64,000 nt of DNA from Mesorhizobium sp. YIM 152430 (lineage in GTDB: Bacteria > Pseudomonadota > Alphaproteobacteria > Rhizobiales > Rhizobiaceae): NCBI RefSeq assembly GCF_029210365.1, contig NZ_JARGES010000043.1:1-64000 (forward strand), written 5' to 3'. Position numbers and translations under genes: made by a program. The first letter of the stretch is position 1, and each line of letters opens with the position of its first letter. The notes beneath the pieces are model-generated. The model was not told the DNA's origin. It ran no database searches and saw only the letters and a program-made list of their open reading frames with translations. This document shows, in pieces, positions 43,861-56,300 of the stretch.

Positions 43861-44424
43861 ATGCTGATTTCACGCTTCATGCGCACCCTTTCTCCCGTCG
43901 CGCGGCGGTATCGAAGGCGCGCGCCGCTTCTGGCGATCCTGGCGGGTCTGGGTTTCGGCGCGAGCGCCGCTCCCGCCCTTGCCGATTTCCGCGTCTGCAA
44001 CGCGACGCAAAGCCTCGTCGGCGTCGCCATCGGCTATCGCGCGCAGGCGGGCTGGGTGACCGAAGGCTGGTGGCATATCGAGGCGTCGAGTTGCAAGACG
44101 CTGATCGAGGGCGCGCTCGCCTCGCGCTACTACTATCTCTATGCCGAGGACGCCCAGCGCGGCGGGCGCTGGGAAGGCGAGATCAACATGTGCGTGGCCG
44201 AGCGGGAGTTCAAGATTTCCGGCCCGGGCGACTGTTTCGCACGCGGTTTCCAGCGCGCCGGATTCCAGGAATACGACACCCGCGAACAATCGAGCTGGAT
44301 GGTGCAGTTGACGGACGAGCCGGCCGGCAACGGACTGCCGGCCGTGACCGGCGGCGCGGCCCCGGCCAATGGCGCGACGCCCAACCAGACCTCAAACGGC
44401 GCGACGCCGGATGGCACCCAATGA
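43861..44424 (+). CDS. DUF1036 exported protein
   Basis: The 187-residue protein has a signal peptide (cleavage after APALA) and a DUF1036 domain starting DFRVCNATQSLVGVAIGYRA, with four cysteines in the mature part. The C-terminal tail is Gly/Ala/Asn-rich. It precedes and overlaps pyk (ATGA), a conserved rhizobial arrangement whose functional meaning is not known. Confidence 0.9.
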   Translation: MLISRFMRTLSPVARRYRRRAPLLAILAGLGFGASAAPALADFRVCNATQSLVGVAIGYRAQAGWVTEGWWHIEASSCKTLIEGALASRYYYLYAEDAQRGGRWEGEINMCVAEREFKISGPGDCFARGFQRAGFQEYDTREQSSWMVQLTDEPAGNGLPAVTGGAAPANGATPNQTSNGATPDGTQ

Positions 44425-45857
44425 GACGCAGCCGCAAGGTCAAGATCCTCGCAACGCTCGGCCCGGCCTCTTCCGACGAGGCGATGATCCGCAAGCTCTT
44501 CGATGCGGGCGCCGACGTCTTCCGCATCAATATGAGCCATTCGAGCCACGAACTGATGCGCACGCTGGTCGAGCGGCTGCGCAAGGTCGAGGCGGAGGTG
44601 CAGCGCCCGATCGGCATCCTGGCCGATCTGCAAGGGCCGAAGCTGCGCGTCGGCAAGTTCAAAAACGGCGCGGAGACGCTCGAGATCGGCCAGAGTTTCA
44701 CGCTCGACGACGACACGGCGCCGGGAACGAAAGCCCGTGTCCAGCTTCCGCATCCCGAAATTCTCTCCTCCGTCCAGCCGGGCCACCGGCTGCTGATCGA
44801 TGACGGCCGGCTGGCGCTGCGCGTGGAAAAGACCGACGGGCGCAAGGTGCGTTGCACCGTTTTGTCCGGCACCAAGATTTCGGATCGCAAGGGCGTCTCG
44901 CTGCCCGACACCGAACTGCCGGTCGGCGCGCTGACCGAGAAGGACCGCAAGGACCTCGATGCGGTTCTGGCGACCGGCGTCGACTGGGTCGCTCTGTCCT
45001 TCGTCCAGCGGCCCGAGGACATCGCCGAAGTGCGCAAGATCGCGCGTGGCCGCGCCGCGATCATGTCGAAGATCGAGAAGCCGCAGGCCGTCGCGCGGCT
45101 CGCCGAGATCATCGAACTGTCCGATGCGCTGATGGTGGCGCGCGGCGATCTCGGCGTCGAGATGCCGCTCGAAGCCGTGCCCGGCATCCAGAAGCAGATC
45201 ACACGGGCGGCGCGCCGCGCCGGCAAGCCGGTCGTCGTCGCGACCCAGATGCTCGAATCGATGATCTCCGCACCGGTGCCCACACGCGCCGAGGTCTCGG
45301 ACGTGTCGATCGCGGTCTTCGAGGGCGCCGACGCCGTCATGCTTTCGGCCGAATCGGCCGCCGGGCAATATCCGGTCGAGGCCGTCGCGACGATGAACGC
45401 CATCGCCGTCCAGGTCGAACGCGATCCGCTCTATCCGGGCATCATCAATGCCCAGCGCACCGAGCCCGAAGCGACCGGACCGGACGCGATCGCGCTCGCC
45501 GCGCGCCAGATCGCCGACACGCTGAACCTTTCCGCCATCGTCTGCTACACCGGATCGGGCACGACCGGCCTGCGCGTCGCGCGCGAACGGCCGCAGGTGC
45601 CGATCATCGCCCTGTCGCCGGTCATCGAGACCGCGCGGCGCCTGTCGCTGCTTTGGGGCACGCATTGCGTGGTGACCGATGATGCGAGCGATCTCGACGA
45701 CGTCGTCGACCGCGCCTGCCGCATCGCCCACCGCGAGGAATTCGGCGGGCCGGGCGATCGCATCATCATCACCGCCGGCGTTCCGCTGCGAACGCCCGGC
45801 GCGACGAACATGCTGCGCATCGCCTATATCGCATCGGACGGCAAGAGCGGGCTGTAG
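44421..45857 (+). CDS. pyk: Pyruvate kinase
   Basis: This 478-residue enzyme makes pyruvate and ATP from phosphoenolpyruvate. ATLGPASSDEAMIRKLFDAG, NMSHSSHE, ADLQGPKLRVG, the catalytic-lysine block IMSKIEKPQA and VARGDLGVEM are present, and the C-terminal domain is complete. It is translationally coupled to the DUF1036 gene. Its stop codon lies within a terminator hairpin. Confidence 0.96.
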   Translation: MRRSRKVKILATLGPASSDEAMIRKLFDAGADVFRINMSHSSHELMRTLVERLRKVEAEVQRPIGILADLQGPKLRVGKFKNGAETLEIGQSFTLDDDTAPGTKARVQLPHPEILSSVQPGHRLLIDDGRLALRVEKTDGRKVRCTVLSGTKISDRKGVSLPDTELPVGALTEKDRKDLDAVLATGVDWVALSFVQRPEDIAEVRKIARGRAAIMSKIEKPQAVARLAEIIELSDALMVARGDLGVEMPLEAVPGIQKQITRAARRAGKPVVVATQMLESMISAPVPTRAEVSDVSIAVFEGADAVMLSAESAAGQYPVEAVATMNAIAVQVERDPLYPGIINAQRTEPEATGPDAIALAARQIADTLNLSAIVCYTGSGTTGLRVARERPQVPIIALSPVIETARRLSLLWGTHCVVTDDASDLDDVVDRACRIAHREEFGGPGDRIIITAGVPLRTPGATNMLRIAYIASDGKSGL

Positions 45858-45868
45858 GCCCGCTTTTC
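45846..45868 (+). terminator. Terminator overlapping the pyk stop codon
   Basis: AGCGGGC (45846-45852) pairs with GCCCGCT (45858-45864) around TGTAG, which contains the stop codon, and TTTT follows. Confidence 0.8.
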
Positions 45869-45878
45869 CAGATCGCCC

Positions 45879-47075
45879 TCAGCGCGCCAGCGCCGCGACG
45901 CCCGGCAGTTCCTTGCCTTCCATCCATTCGAGGAACGCGCCGCCGGCCGTCGAAACATAGGAAAAGCCGTCGGCCGCACCCGCCTGATTGAGGGCGGAAA
46001 CGGTATCGCCGCCACCGGCGACGGAAACGAGGTTGCCGGCGCGTGTCTCGGCGGCCGCAAAGCGCGCAGCGTCCATCGTCGCCTTGTCGAAGGGCGCGAT
46101 CTCGAACGCGCCGAGCGGCCCGTTCCAGACCAGCGTCGCAGCGCGGCCGATCCATTCCTTGATCCGGATGACGGATTGCGGCCCGGCGTCGAGGATCATT
46201 GCATCGGCGGGAACGTCTTCCACCGGAACCGTCTCGCTCGTCGCACCCGCCTTGAATTCGCGCGCGACGACGGCGTCGACCGGCAGGATGATCGCGCAGC
46301 CGGCCTGCGCCGCCTCGGTCATGATCGTCCTGGCGGTGCCGGCAAGGTCGTGCTCGCACAGCGATTTGCCGACATCCGTGCCGCGCGCGGCGAGGAACGT
46401 GTTGGCCATGCCGCCGCCGATGACGAGCGCGTCGACCCTGGTGACGAGGTTCATCAGGAGGTCGATCTTGGTCGACACCTTGGCGCCGCCGACGATCGCG
46501 ACCACAGGCTTTTGCGGCTTGCCGAGGCCCTTTTCCAGCGCTTCGAGTTCTTCCTGCATCGTTCGCCCGGCAAAGGCCGGCAGGAGATGCGCAAGACCCT
46601 CGGTCGAGGCGTGGGCGCGGTGCGCGGCGGAAAAGGCATCGTTGACGAAAAGATCGCCGTTTGCGGCCAACGCCCTGGCGAATTCGGGGTCGTTCTTCTC
46701 CTCGCCCTTGTGAAAGCGGGTGTTTTCCAGCAGCAGGATGTCGCCCTCGTCCATTTCGGCGATCGCGGCCGCCGCCGTCTCGCCGATGCAGTCGGATGCG
46801 AAATGGACGGCACGGTCGACGACTGCCTCCGCCGCGCGTGCGATGGGCTCGAGCGACATGTCGGCGACCACGGTGCCCTTGGGGCGACCGAAATGCGCGA
46901 GCAGGATCACCTTGGCTCCCATGTCGGAAAGTTCGGTGATGGTCGGCGCAACCCGTTCGATGCGGGTGGCGTCGGAGACCGAACCGTCGTCGTTGAGCGG
47001 CACGTTGAGATCGACGCGCACGAGCACGCGCTTTCCCTTCGCGTCGATGTCGTCCAGCGTGCGGAATGCGGCCAT
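45879..47075 (-). CDS. pgk: Phosphoglycerate kinase
   Basis: This 398-residue enzyme makes ATP from 1,3-bisphosphoglycerate. [26 protein letters not shown], the ATP-site segment [13 protein letters not shown] and the C-terminal [10 protein letters not shown] are intact. It lies on the same strand as gap and tkt, but a cation/proton antiporter gene separates it from gap. Confidence 0.97.
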   Translation of the reverse strand: MAAFRTLDDIDAKGKRVLVRVDLNVPLNDDGSVSDATRIERVAPTITELSDMGAKVILLAHFGRPKGTVVADMSLEPIARAAEAVVDRAVHFASDCIGETAAAAIAEMDEGDILLLENTRFHKGEEKNDPEFARALAANGDLFVNDAFSAAHRAHASTEGLAHLLPAFAGRTMQEELEALEKGLGKPQKPVVAIVGGAKVSTKIDLLMNLVTRVDALVIGGGMANTFLAARGTDVGKSLCEHDLAGTARTIMTEAAQAGCAIILPVDAVVAREFKAGATSETVPVEDVPADAMILDAGPQSVIRIKEWIGRAATLVWNGPLGAFEIAPFDKATMDAARFAAAETRAGNLVSVAGGGDTVSALNQAGAADGFSYVSTAGGAFLEWMEGKELPGVAALAR

Positions 47076-47144
47076 GTTCTCGTCCTTCGCGGCTATGCGG
47101 AAAATCGGCCGGACAATAGCGCCTGCCGGGACTGGCGCAAGCCT

Positions 47145-48971
47145 TCAGCCGCGCGGGTCTTCGTTCGCCCCGTTCTTGGGCGTGGGGCGCAGCCATCCGC
47201 CGACGAGGCCGAAGATTTCGCGCAGCGACAGGAAAGCCGGAATCTGCGGTTCGCGCTGTTCGGGCTCCAGCGAAACGCCGACGGAGATGATGTCGCCATC
47301 CTGGTCTGTGTCGCGCACGATCAGTTCGACCGGCCCGACCGAGACGCGGTCCGCATATTCGGCGCGGCCACCAAGCCGCGCGACCATCAGTTCGCTGATG
47401 GACATCTCCTCCTCGCCCTGGCGCAGCGATGGGCCGTAGGCGGCCTCGAGGTCCCGTGCCGGCCGTTTCGGATCGATCGCAAAGGCGCCGAAGAATTCGG
47501 CGTCGTCGCCATCCACCGGCGCTGGGCTGGCGAAGAGGCGGTCGAGCAGGCGCGGATAGCGCGACGAGATGAAGAGATAGACATAGTCGCCCGCGCGTAA
47601 CCGGCCGGCATATTGATAGCGCATCGACTGACCCTCGCGGATGACCAGCGAGGGACGCGCCCAGCGCGGCACGCGCTCTCCCTTGGCGACCGGCGAATTG
47701 GTGACGACGCGATAGACCAGAAGCTCGTGATTGGCGGTGCCGGGCAGTTCCAGTTCGACCTTGTCGACGGGACCGATGCGCGGCGGCACGACGAGGCCGA
47801 GCCGCTTGGCCAGCGGATTGATGGTCCAACCCTGGACGAGCAGGGAGACGAGAACGATGATGAAGGCGTAGTTGAAGAACATCGAGCCCGTTTCGAGTTC
47901 GCCCAGAAGCGGGACGAGCGCGAGCAGGATCGACACCGCGCCGCGCAGGCCGACCCAGGAAATGAAGGCGGTTTCGGCGCGCGGGAAGTTGAACGGCAGC
48001 AGCGACAGCCAGACGGCCAGCGGCCGGGCGATGAAGATCAGCACCAGCGCGAGCGCCACGGCCGACACGCCGATGGCCGGGAAATCGGAAGGCGTCGCCA
48101 GAAGCCCGAGCATCAGGAACATGATGATCTGCGCCAGCCAGGACATGCCGTCCTGAAAGCGCTTCAGCGTCGGCGCGGAGCGGATGTTGCGGTTGCCGGC
48201 ATAAAGACCGGCGACATAGACCGCGAGAAAGCCCGAGCCGCCGATGGCGCCGGTGACCGAAAAGACGAGCAGCGACAAGGCGAGCACGAAGATCGGCGAC
48301 AGGCCACGCTCCATCTTCAGCCGGTTTACCAGGAAGACGATCATCGCCCCGCCGGCAAGCCCGGCAGCAAGGCCGATGCCCATCTGGGTGACGAACAGGG
48401 TCAGGATCTCGACGCCGATCGCCTCGAGCCCGGCGCCCTGCGCGATCAGTTCGACGATGGCAATGGTGAGGAAGATGGCCATCGGATCGTTCGAGCCCGA
48501 TTCGACTTCGAGCGCGGAGCGCACCCGGTCGCGGATCTGGATGCCGCCGATGCGCAGCAGGAAGAACACGGCGGCCGCATCGGTCGAGCCGACGATCGCG
48601 CCGAGCAGAAACGATTCGAGCATCGGCAGGCCGATGACGTAATGCGCGAAAAGGCCGAAGAAGCCGGCCGTCAGGACCACCCCCAGCGTGGCCAGCGTGA
48701 TCGCCGGGCCGGCCGCCTGCCGGAACGCCTGGATCGACGTGCCGAAGCCGGAATCGAACAGGATGACGGCGAGCGCCAGCGAGCCGATGAAATAGGCGAT
48801 GCCGGCATTGTCGAAGCTGATGCCGAGCCCGTCGACGCCGGCGGCAAGACCGATGCCCAGAAACAGGAGCAGCAAGGGGGCGCCGAAGCGGAAGGCGAGC
48901 AGGCTCGAAAAGGCGGCGACCAGCACGAGCAGCGTGCCGACCAGGGTGATGAGATAGATCCCCTCGAGCAT
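47145..48971 (-). CDS. Potassium/proton antiporter, CPA1/NhaP2-like
   Basis: The 608-residue protein has about 12-13 membrane segments (residues 1-390), including the ion-site region SFLLGAIVGSTDAAAVFFLL and EVESGSNDP, then a cytoplasmic RCK/TrkA-C domain and a transporter-associated domain. NhaP2/CvrA relatives exchange K+ for H+ at the inner membrane. It sits between gap and pgk on their strand, an interruption of the usual glycolytic order. Confidence 0.9.
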   Translation of the reverse strand: MLEGIYLITLVGTLLVLVAAFSSLLAFRFGAPLLLLFLGIGLAAGVDGLGISFDNAGIAYFIGSLALAVILFDSGFGTSIQAFRQAAGPAITLATLGVVLTAGFFGLFAHYVIGLPMLESFLLGAIVGSTDAAAVFFLLRIGGIQIRDRVRSALEVESGSNDPMAIFLTIAIVELIAQGAGLEAIGVEILTLFVTQMGIGLAAGLAGGAMIVFLVNRLKMERGLSPIFVLALSLLVFSVTGAIGGSGFLAVYVAGLYAGNRNIRSAPTLKRFQDGMSWLAQIIMFLMLGLLATPSDFPAIGVSAVALALVLIFIARPLAVWLSLLPFNFPRAETAFISWVGLRGAVSILLALVPLLGELETGSMFFNYAFIIVLVSLLVQGWTINPLAKRLGLVVPPRIGPVDKVELELPGTANHELLVYRVVTNSPVAKGERVPRWARPSLVIREGQSMRYQYAGRLRAGDYVYLFISSRYPRLLDRLFASPAPVDGDDAEFFGAFAIDPKRPARDLEAAYGPSLRQGEEEMSISELMVARLGGRAEYADRVSVGPVELIVRDTDQDGDIISVGVSLEPEQREPQIPAFLSLREIFGLVGGWLRPTPKNGANEDPRG

Positions 48972-49145
48972 TCGCGCCTATGTCCCCTCTTTTTCCCCTG
49001 CCCGGCGGCAGGCCATCGGATATTTCGTTCCGGTCTCCCTCGCCGACGCCGCACACTCCGCCCGTCTTGCCGTGATCCCGACAAGCCGGTCCTCGCCTTG
49101 AAGCTGGAAATGCGCGAAACGCGACTATGTCTTTTATCTAGTAAC

Positions 49146-49172
49146 GAAAACGCCCGGTTTTGAGGCCGGGCG
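49146..49172 (-). terminator. Terminator of gap
   Basis: On the minus strand CGCCCGG and CCGGGCG (49151-49157 with 49166-49172) form a stem followed by TTTTCG. It lies about 30 nt beyond the gap stop, so gap and the antiporter are probably separate units. Confidence 0.85.
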
Positions 49173-49202
49173 CGCAGTTTCATCGAAAAAAGTCGATCGG
49201 GG

Positions 49203-50210
<1,008 letters not shown>

Positions 50211-50286
50211 TCGCTGTCTCCTGGGAGAAGGGTAAGGCTCGGATGCGCCGTCTTTAGCGGCGCAATGCGGATGAATCCAGCGCCAG

Positions 50287-50318
50287 AAAAGAGAAAAGGG
50301 CGGGTCAAGGCCCGCCCT
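50287..50318 (-). terminator. Terminator of tkt
   Basis: On the minus strand AGGGCGGG pairs with CCCGCCCT (50311-50318 with 50297-50304), followed by TTTCTCTTTT. It separates tkt from gap. Confidence 0.88.
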
Positions 50319-50354
50319 CTGCGTCTAAATCGTTTCTATTTTCCGTAGCTTGGC

Positions 50355-52349
50355 TCAACCGCCATTGGCGATCCGTTCTTCCACCGCCTTGACAATGGCC
50401 TCGGCAGTGAGGCCGAAATGCCTGTAAAGATCTTCGGCAGGGCCGGAGGCTCCGAATCCCGTCATGCCGACGAAGATGCCGTTCGAGCCGATCAGGCGCT
50501 CCCAGCCCATGCGGATGCCGGCCTCGATGCCGACCTTGATGGACGCATCGCCGACGATCGCCTGACGGTATTCATAGCTCTGCTCGCCGAAAAGCTCGAA
50601 GCACGGCACGGAGACGACCCGCGTCGGGTGGCCCTTGGCCTCGAGAACCTCGCGCGCCTTCATCGCGATCTCGACTTCCGAACCCGAGGCGAAGATCGTG
50701 ACCCGCGCCTCGTCGCTGGCGGTCTCGAGTTCGTAGGCGCCGTAGGAGGACAGGTTCTCCTCGTCATGCTCGACGCGCAGCGTCGGCAGGTTCTGCCGGG
50801 TCAGCGCAAGTGTCGACGGCGTCGTCTCGGATTCGAGCGCGATCTGCCAGCATTCGGCGGTCTCGACGGCATCGGCCGGACGGAAAACGTAGTGATTGGG
50901 GATCGCCCGCAAGGCGGCGAGATGCTCGACCGGCTGATGCGTCGGGCCGTCTTCGCCGAGTCCGATCGAATCGTGCGTCATGACGAAGATGGACCGGATG
51001 CCCATCAGCGAGGCGAGCCGCATCGACGGGCGCGCATAGTCGGAAAAGACCAGGAACGTGCCGCCATAGGGAATGATGCCGCCATGCAGCGCCATGCCGT
51101 TCATCGCCGCCGCCATGCCATGTTCGCGAATACCGTAATAGACGTATCGGCCGGAATAGTCCGACGGCGTGATCGGCTTGGTCTGCGAGGTCTTGGTGTT
51201 GTTGGAGCCGGTCAGGTCCGCCGAGCCGCCGATCGTGTCGGGCAGGATGGCGTTGATGACTTCGAGCGCCATTTCCGAAGATTTCCGCGTCGCGACCTTC
51301 GGCTTGTCGGCGGAAAGCTTCTTCTTGTAGTCGACGATCGCGGCGTCTAGGCCCTCGGGCAGTTCACCGCGCATCCGGCGCTCGAACTCGCTGCGCTTTT
51401 CGCCCTCGGTTTGGGCGAGGCGGCCCTCCCAGGCCTTGCGTTCCTTGGCCGAACGCAGGCCGGCAAGGCGCCAGGCGTCGAGAATGTCGGAGGGAACGGC
51501 GAAGGCTTCCGCATCCCAGCCCAGCGCCTTGCGGGTGCCCGCGATCTCGTCCGCGCCGAGCGGCGAGCCATGCGCCTTGTTGGTGCCGGCGCGGGTCGGC
51601 GCGCCATAGCCGATCGTGGTCTTGAAGGCTATCATGGTCGGGCGGTCGGACTGGCGCGCCGTCTCGATCGCGTGTGCGATGGCCTCGGGATCGTGACCGT
51701 CGGCGCGCAGCGTGTTCCAGCCGGACGCGGCAAATCGCGCGATCTGGTCGGTCGAATCCGAAAGCGAAACGGGGCCGTCGATCGAGATGTCGTTGTCGTC
51801 CCACATCACGATCAGCTTGGAGAGCTTCAGGTGTCCGGCGAGCGAGATCGCCTCCTGGCTGATGCCTTCCATCAGGCAGCCGTCGCCGGCGAGAACATAG
51901 GTGTAGTGGTCGACGAGCCCGTCGCCATATTCTGCGTTCAGGATGCGTTCGGCGAGCGCCATGCCGACGGAGTTGCCGAGGCCCTGACCAAGCGGACCGG
52001 TCGTCGTCTCGATGCCGGCTGCGTGGCCGTATTCGGGATGGCCGGCGGTCTTCGAGCCGAGCTGGCGGAAATTCTTGATCTCGTCGAGGGTGATGTCCTC
52101 GTAGCCGGACAGATAGAGCAGCGAATAGAGCAGCATCGAGCCGTGGCCCGCCGACAGGACGAAGCGGTCGCGGTCGGCCCAGGACGGCATCTTGGGATCA
52201 TGCTTCATGAAACGGGTGAACAGCACGGTCGCGATGTCGGCCGCGCCCATCGGCAGGCCGGGATGGCCCGAATTCGCCTTCTCGACCGCATCCATGGAAA
52301 GGAAGCGGATCGCATTGGCCATCCGGTCGTGCTTGTCGCGTGTCGTCAT
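50355..52349 (-). CDS. tkt: Transketolase
   Basis: The 664-residue thiamine-diphosphate enzyme transfers two-carbon units in the pentose phosphate or Calvin pathways. [16 protein letters not shown], the thiamine-diphosphate site [10 protein letters not shown], and the pyrimidine-domain segment [15 protein letters not shown] are present. No phosphoribulokinase or Rubisco is in the window. The ATG at 52349 is the family start; a longer frame adds 26 unrelated residues. Confidence 0.96.
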   Translation of the reverse strand: MTTRDKHDRMANAIRFLSMDAVEKANSGHPGLPMGAADIATVLFTRFMKHDPKMPSWADRDRFVLSAGHGSMLLYSLLYLSGYEDITLDEIKNFRQLGSKTAGHPEYGHAAGIETTTGPLGQGLGNSVGMALAERILNAEYGDGLVDHYTYVLAGDGCLMEGISQEAISLAGHLKLSKLIVMWDDNDISIDGPVSLSDSTDQIARFAASGWNTLRADGHDPEAIAHAIETARQSDRPTMIAFKTTIGYGAPTRAGTNKAHGSPLGADEIAGTRKALGWDAEAFAVPSDILDAWRLAGLRSAKERKAWEGRLAQTEGEKRSEFERRMRGELPEGLDAAIVDYKKKLSADKPKVATRKSSEMALEVINAILPDTIGGSADLTGSNNTKTSQTKPITPSDYSGRYVYYGIREHGMAAAMNGMALHGGIIPYGGTFLVFSDYARPSMRLASLMGIRSIFVMTHDSIGLGEDGPTHQPVEHLAALRAIPNHYVFRPADAVETAECWQIALESETTPSTLALTRQNLPTLRVEHDEENLSSYGAYELETASDEARVTIFASGSEVEIAMKAREVLEAKGHPTRVVSVPCFELFGEQSYEYRQAIVGDASIKVGIEAGIRMGWERLIGSNGIFVGMTGFGASGPAEDLYRHFGLTAEAIVKAVEERIANGG

Positions 52350-52582
52350 GATCGCTCTGGTCCTGCCGAAATAGTGGAATTTTGAGGCGCGCGCTGCCTT
52401 TTTGGCAGGCGACACATAGCCGTTCACGCCGGGGAGTCAACGCCGCCGGCCTCAAGGCGGCCTTACAATGACGGGGATAGTGGACGGGTTCGGTTGACGC
52501 CCGATTCGTCCGCCGCTTAATGTTTTTCGATTAAGACGTTCTCATGTAACAATGATTCGCGTCGGGGGCCTGAGCTGGAGCC

Positions 52583-52855
52583 ATGACAGGGGAAACGACA
52601 CTCAGGGAAGTCATAGGCCGCCTCGGTGCGGCGGTCGACGCGCTGGAAAGCGCCGTCGCGGCGCGGCTGGAAAGCGACCAGGATTATCAGGAAGCCGATG
52701 CCGAGGCGCAGCGCATGAATGCGGACCGCTCCCGCCTCGCCCAGGAACTCGACGCCTCGGAAGCGCGCGCCGAACGTCTCGAAGACGCCAACAAGGAAGT
52801 CTCGCGCCGGCTCGTGACCGCGATGGAGACGATCCGCGCCGTGCTCGACAGGTAG
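52583..52855 (+). CDS. DUF4164 protein
   Basis: The 90-residue protein is a single coiled coil (AAVDALESAVAARLES to RRLVTAMETIRAVLD) of the DUF4164 family, which regularly precedes zapA in Rhizobiales. The gap to zapA is 6 nt, so they share an operon. A cell-division accessory role is inferred from context. Confidence 0.85.
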   Translation: MTGETTLREVIGRLGAAVDALESAVAARLESDQDYQEADAEAQRMNADRSRLAQELDASEARAERLEDANKEVSRRLVTAMETIRAVLDR

Positions 52856-52861
52856 GGGATT

Positions 52862-53233
52862 ATGGCTCAGGTTACCGTGACGATCGACGGCAAGGCGTAT
52901 CGGATGGCCTGCGACGAAGGCCAGGAAGAGCATCTGATCTCGCTCGCCACCCGGTTCGACCGCTATGTGATGCATCTGAAGGAGTCCTTCGGCGAGATCG
53001 GCGACCAGCGGCTGACGGTCATGGCCGGCATCATGGTGATGGACGAACTCGCCGAACTGCAAAAGCGCACCAAGGGCTTCGAGACCGAGATCGGCACGCT
53101 GCGCAAGACGCGCGACGATGCTCTGACCAAGGCCGACAAGAACGATGCCGCATTGACCGGCGCATTGTCGAACTTCGCCGAGCGGATCGAAATCCTGGCC
53201 GACCGGCTGAGCGGCCGTCCGCGGCAGGTGTGA
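52862..53233 (+). CDS. zapA: Cell division protein ZapA
   Basis: The 123-residue protein promotes FtsZ ring assembly. The N-terminal globular part AQVTVTIDGKAYRMACDEGQ and the C-terminal coiled coil match ZapA. In many alphaproteobacteria the 6S RNA and a 5-formyl-THF cyclo-ligase follow; here a ccdAB pair on the other strand begins 1 nt after its stop codon. Confidence 0.93.
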   Translation: MAQVTVTIDGKAYRMACDEGQEEHLISLATRFDRYVMHLKESFGEIGDQRLTVMAGIMVMDELAELQKRTKGFETEIGTLRKTRDDALTKADKNDAALTGALSNFAERIEILADRLSGRPRQV

Positions 53234-53234
53234 T

Positions 53235-53468
53235 TCAAAAACCCTGAAACAGCAAATCGAGCGCGGCGGTGATCTCGTCGCGATTCTCCGCGACATTGCC
53301 AGCCACCACGATTACGGGATTCAGCTTCTTCAGCGGTGTCCTGTGCGGGTGCTCGGGAAGCAACGGTATGGCCATGCGCGTATCGATGACCTCGAAAACC
53401 TCGGACTGGATGCAAACCAGCAGATTGTCGCTACCGCGCGGGTCTCGATAGACATCGTATCTGGCCAT
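53235..53468 (-). CDS. ccdB: CcdB-family toxin, internally shortened
   Basis: The 77-residue protein begins MARYDVYRDP, has NTRM-like DTRMAIPLLP, LNPV, and the C-terminal EITAALDLLFQGF, all CcdB features. CcdB poisons DNA gyrase and is usually about 100 residues. Between LNPV and NRDEIT, where a block of about 22-24 residues with a T-x-x-M-A-x-V-P-like core is expected, only VVAGNVAE-like sequence remains, so an in-frame deletion is likely. The extreme C-terminus that contacts gyrase is kept. It overlaps ccdA by 1 nt. Activity is doubtful. Confidence 0.78.
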   Translation of the reverse strand: MARYDVYRDPRGSDNLLVCIQSEVFEVIDTRMAIPLLPEHPHRTPLKKLNPVIVVAGNVAENRDEITAALDLLFQGF

Positions 53469-53704
53469 CAGAAACCGCGATATTCCGAGAACGGCAGGCC
53501 GTGCTGCTCGAAATAGCGGTTGTTCTCCTCGATAGCCTTCGCGTTCTCGATCAGCCAGACCTCGGCCTTTCGGCGACTGATGGCTTGAGCAAGACCGGCA
53601 TCCGCAGCACGCGACAAGTTAACCTTCAATGCCTTTGCTTCATCGAGAAGTTGGGCATCGATCGACAAATTGACGGACTTTCGAGACGGTGAACGGTTCA
53701 ACAT
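53468..53704 (-). CDS. ccdA: CcdA-family antitoxin
   Basis: The 78-residue protein has a ribbon-helix-helix N-terminus (RKSVNLSIDAQLLDEAKALK-VNLSRA) and the C-terminal toxin-binding tail NRYFEQHGLPFSEYRGF of CcdA. AGGAGA lies upstream of the ATG at 53704, and an A/T-rich segment before it may hold the promoter. CcdA neutralises CcdB and represses the operon. It lies directly after the ABC-F gene. Confidence 0.88.
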   Translation of the reverse strand: MLNRSPSRKSVNLSIDAQLLDEAKALKVNLSRAADAGLAQAISRRKAEVWLIENAKAIEENNRYFEQHGLPFSEYRGF

Positions 53705-53752
53705 GAGCAATTCTCCTGCGCATAAAATATGCTCAAATTCTACCCCTCGCAA

Positions 53753-55564
<1,812 letters not shown>

Positions 55565-55571
55565 GGAATTC

Positions 55572-56219
55572 CTATTGGCCGGACGGATGGGCGATGAGGA
55601 TCGCGCGGCCGGAGGTCAGGTGAACGGTCAGATCGCCGGTGACCTCGTTGGAGAGCGTCAGCGACGAGCCGAAGGGAACATGCTTCCCGTCCAGCGGCCA
55701 GCGAACGCCTTCGAGCGTCAAGCCGGTAAGGTCGGTCATCGCGACGACCGAGAACACGGTGCCCGGCAGATAGTCGAACCGAGATGCGCCTTCAAGCAGC
55801 GGAACGCCTTCCTGCGTGCCACTGGTCAGCAGGATGGCAAGCCCGCGCTCGGCCAGCCGCACGCCGAGCGCCAGATGCAGGAAAGCATGGTCTGCGCGCG
55901 GGCCGCCGAAGGCGCCGACCAGCGTCAGGGCGGTCGCGCCGCGCGCCAGCGCCGCCTCGACGGCGATCTCGCCATCGGTCAGATCCTTGGCGGGCGGGAA
56001 GATCTCGCGCGGAACGTCCGGATGGGCGGCATCGAGCTCCGCGTCGACGGAATCGAAGTCGCCGGTCCAGAGCTCGGGCACGAGGCCGAGCGGGCCGGCG
56101 TGGCGCATTCCCGAATCCGCCGCGATGACGCGGCTGCCCGCGACCTGGCGGGAAAGGCGCGGCGTCGGCTCGGCATCGCCGCCGAGAAGGATGGTGAAAC
56201 GGGAAACGGGCGCGGTCAT
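55572..56219 (-). CDS. Thiamine pyrophosphokinase
   Basis: This 215-residue enzyme converts thiamine to thiamine diphosphate with ATP. The conserved ADSGMRHA, WTGDFDSVD and PPAKDLTDGEIAVE blocks are present. The start at 56219 places the family N-terminus first. Together with thiBPQ at 11.6-15 kb it completes thiamine salvage. It ends 7 nt before the ABC-F start, so they are probably one operon. Confidence 0.9.
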   Translation of the reverse strand: MTAPVSRFTILLGGDAEPTPRLSRQVAGSRVIAADSGMRHAGPLGLVPELWTGDFDSVDAELDAAHPDVPREIFPPAKDLTDGEIAVEAALARGATALTLVGAFGGPRADHAFLHLALGVRLAERGLAILLTSGTQEGVPLLEGASRFDYLPGTVFSVVAMTDLTGLTLEGVRWPLDGKHVPFGSSLTLSNEVTGDLTVHLTSGRAILIAHPSGQ

Positions 56220-56300
56220 CGTGCGCCCCCTTAGCAAGGCTGAATGTGGAAGGGAACAGACGGCTTCCATCCGGCCGGCAACCGCTCTAGTTTGCGCGCC

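Noticed and set aside
45769-49056. A 1095-codon minus-strand frame across pgk and the antiporter
   Set aside because: It overlaps two clearly identified genes in another frame and has Arg-rich composition typical of a frame shadow.
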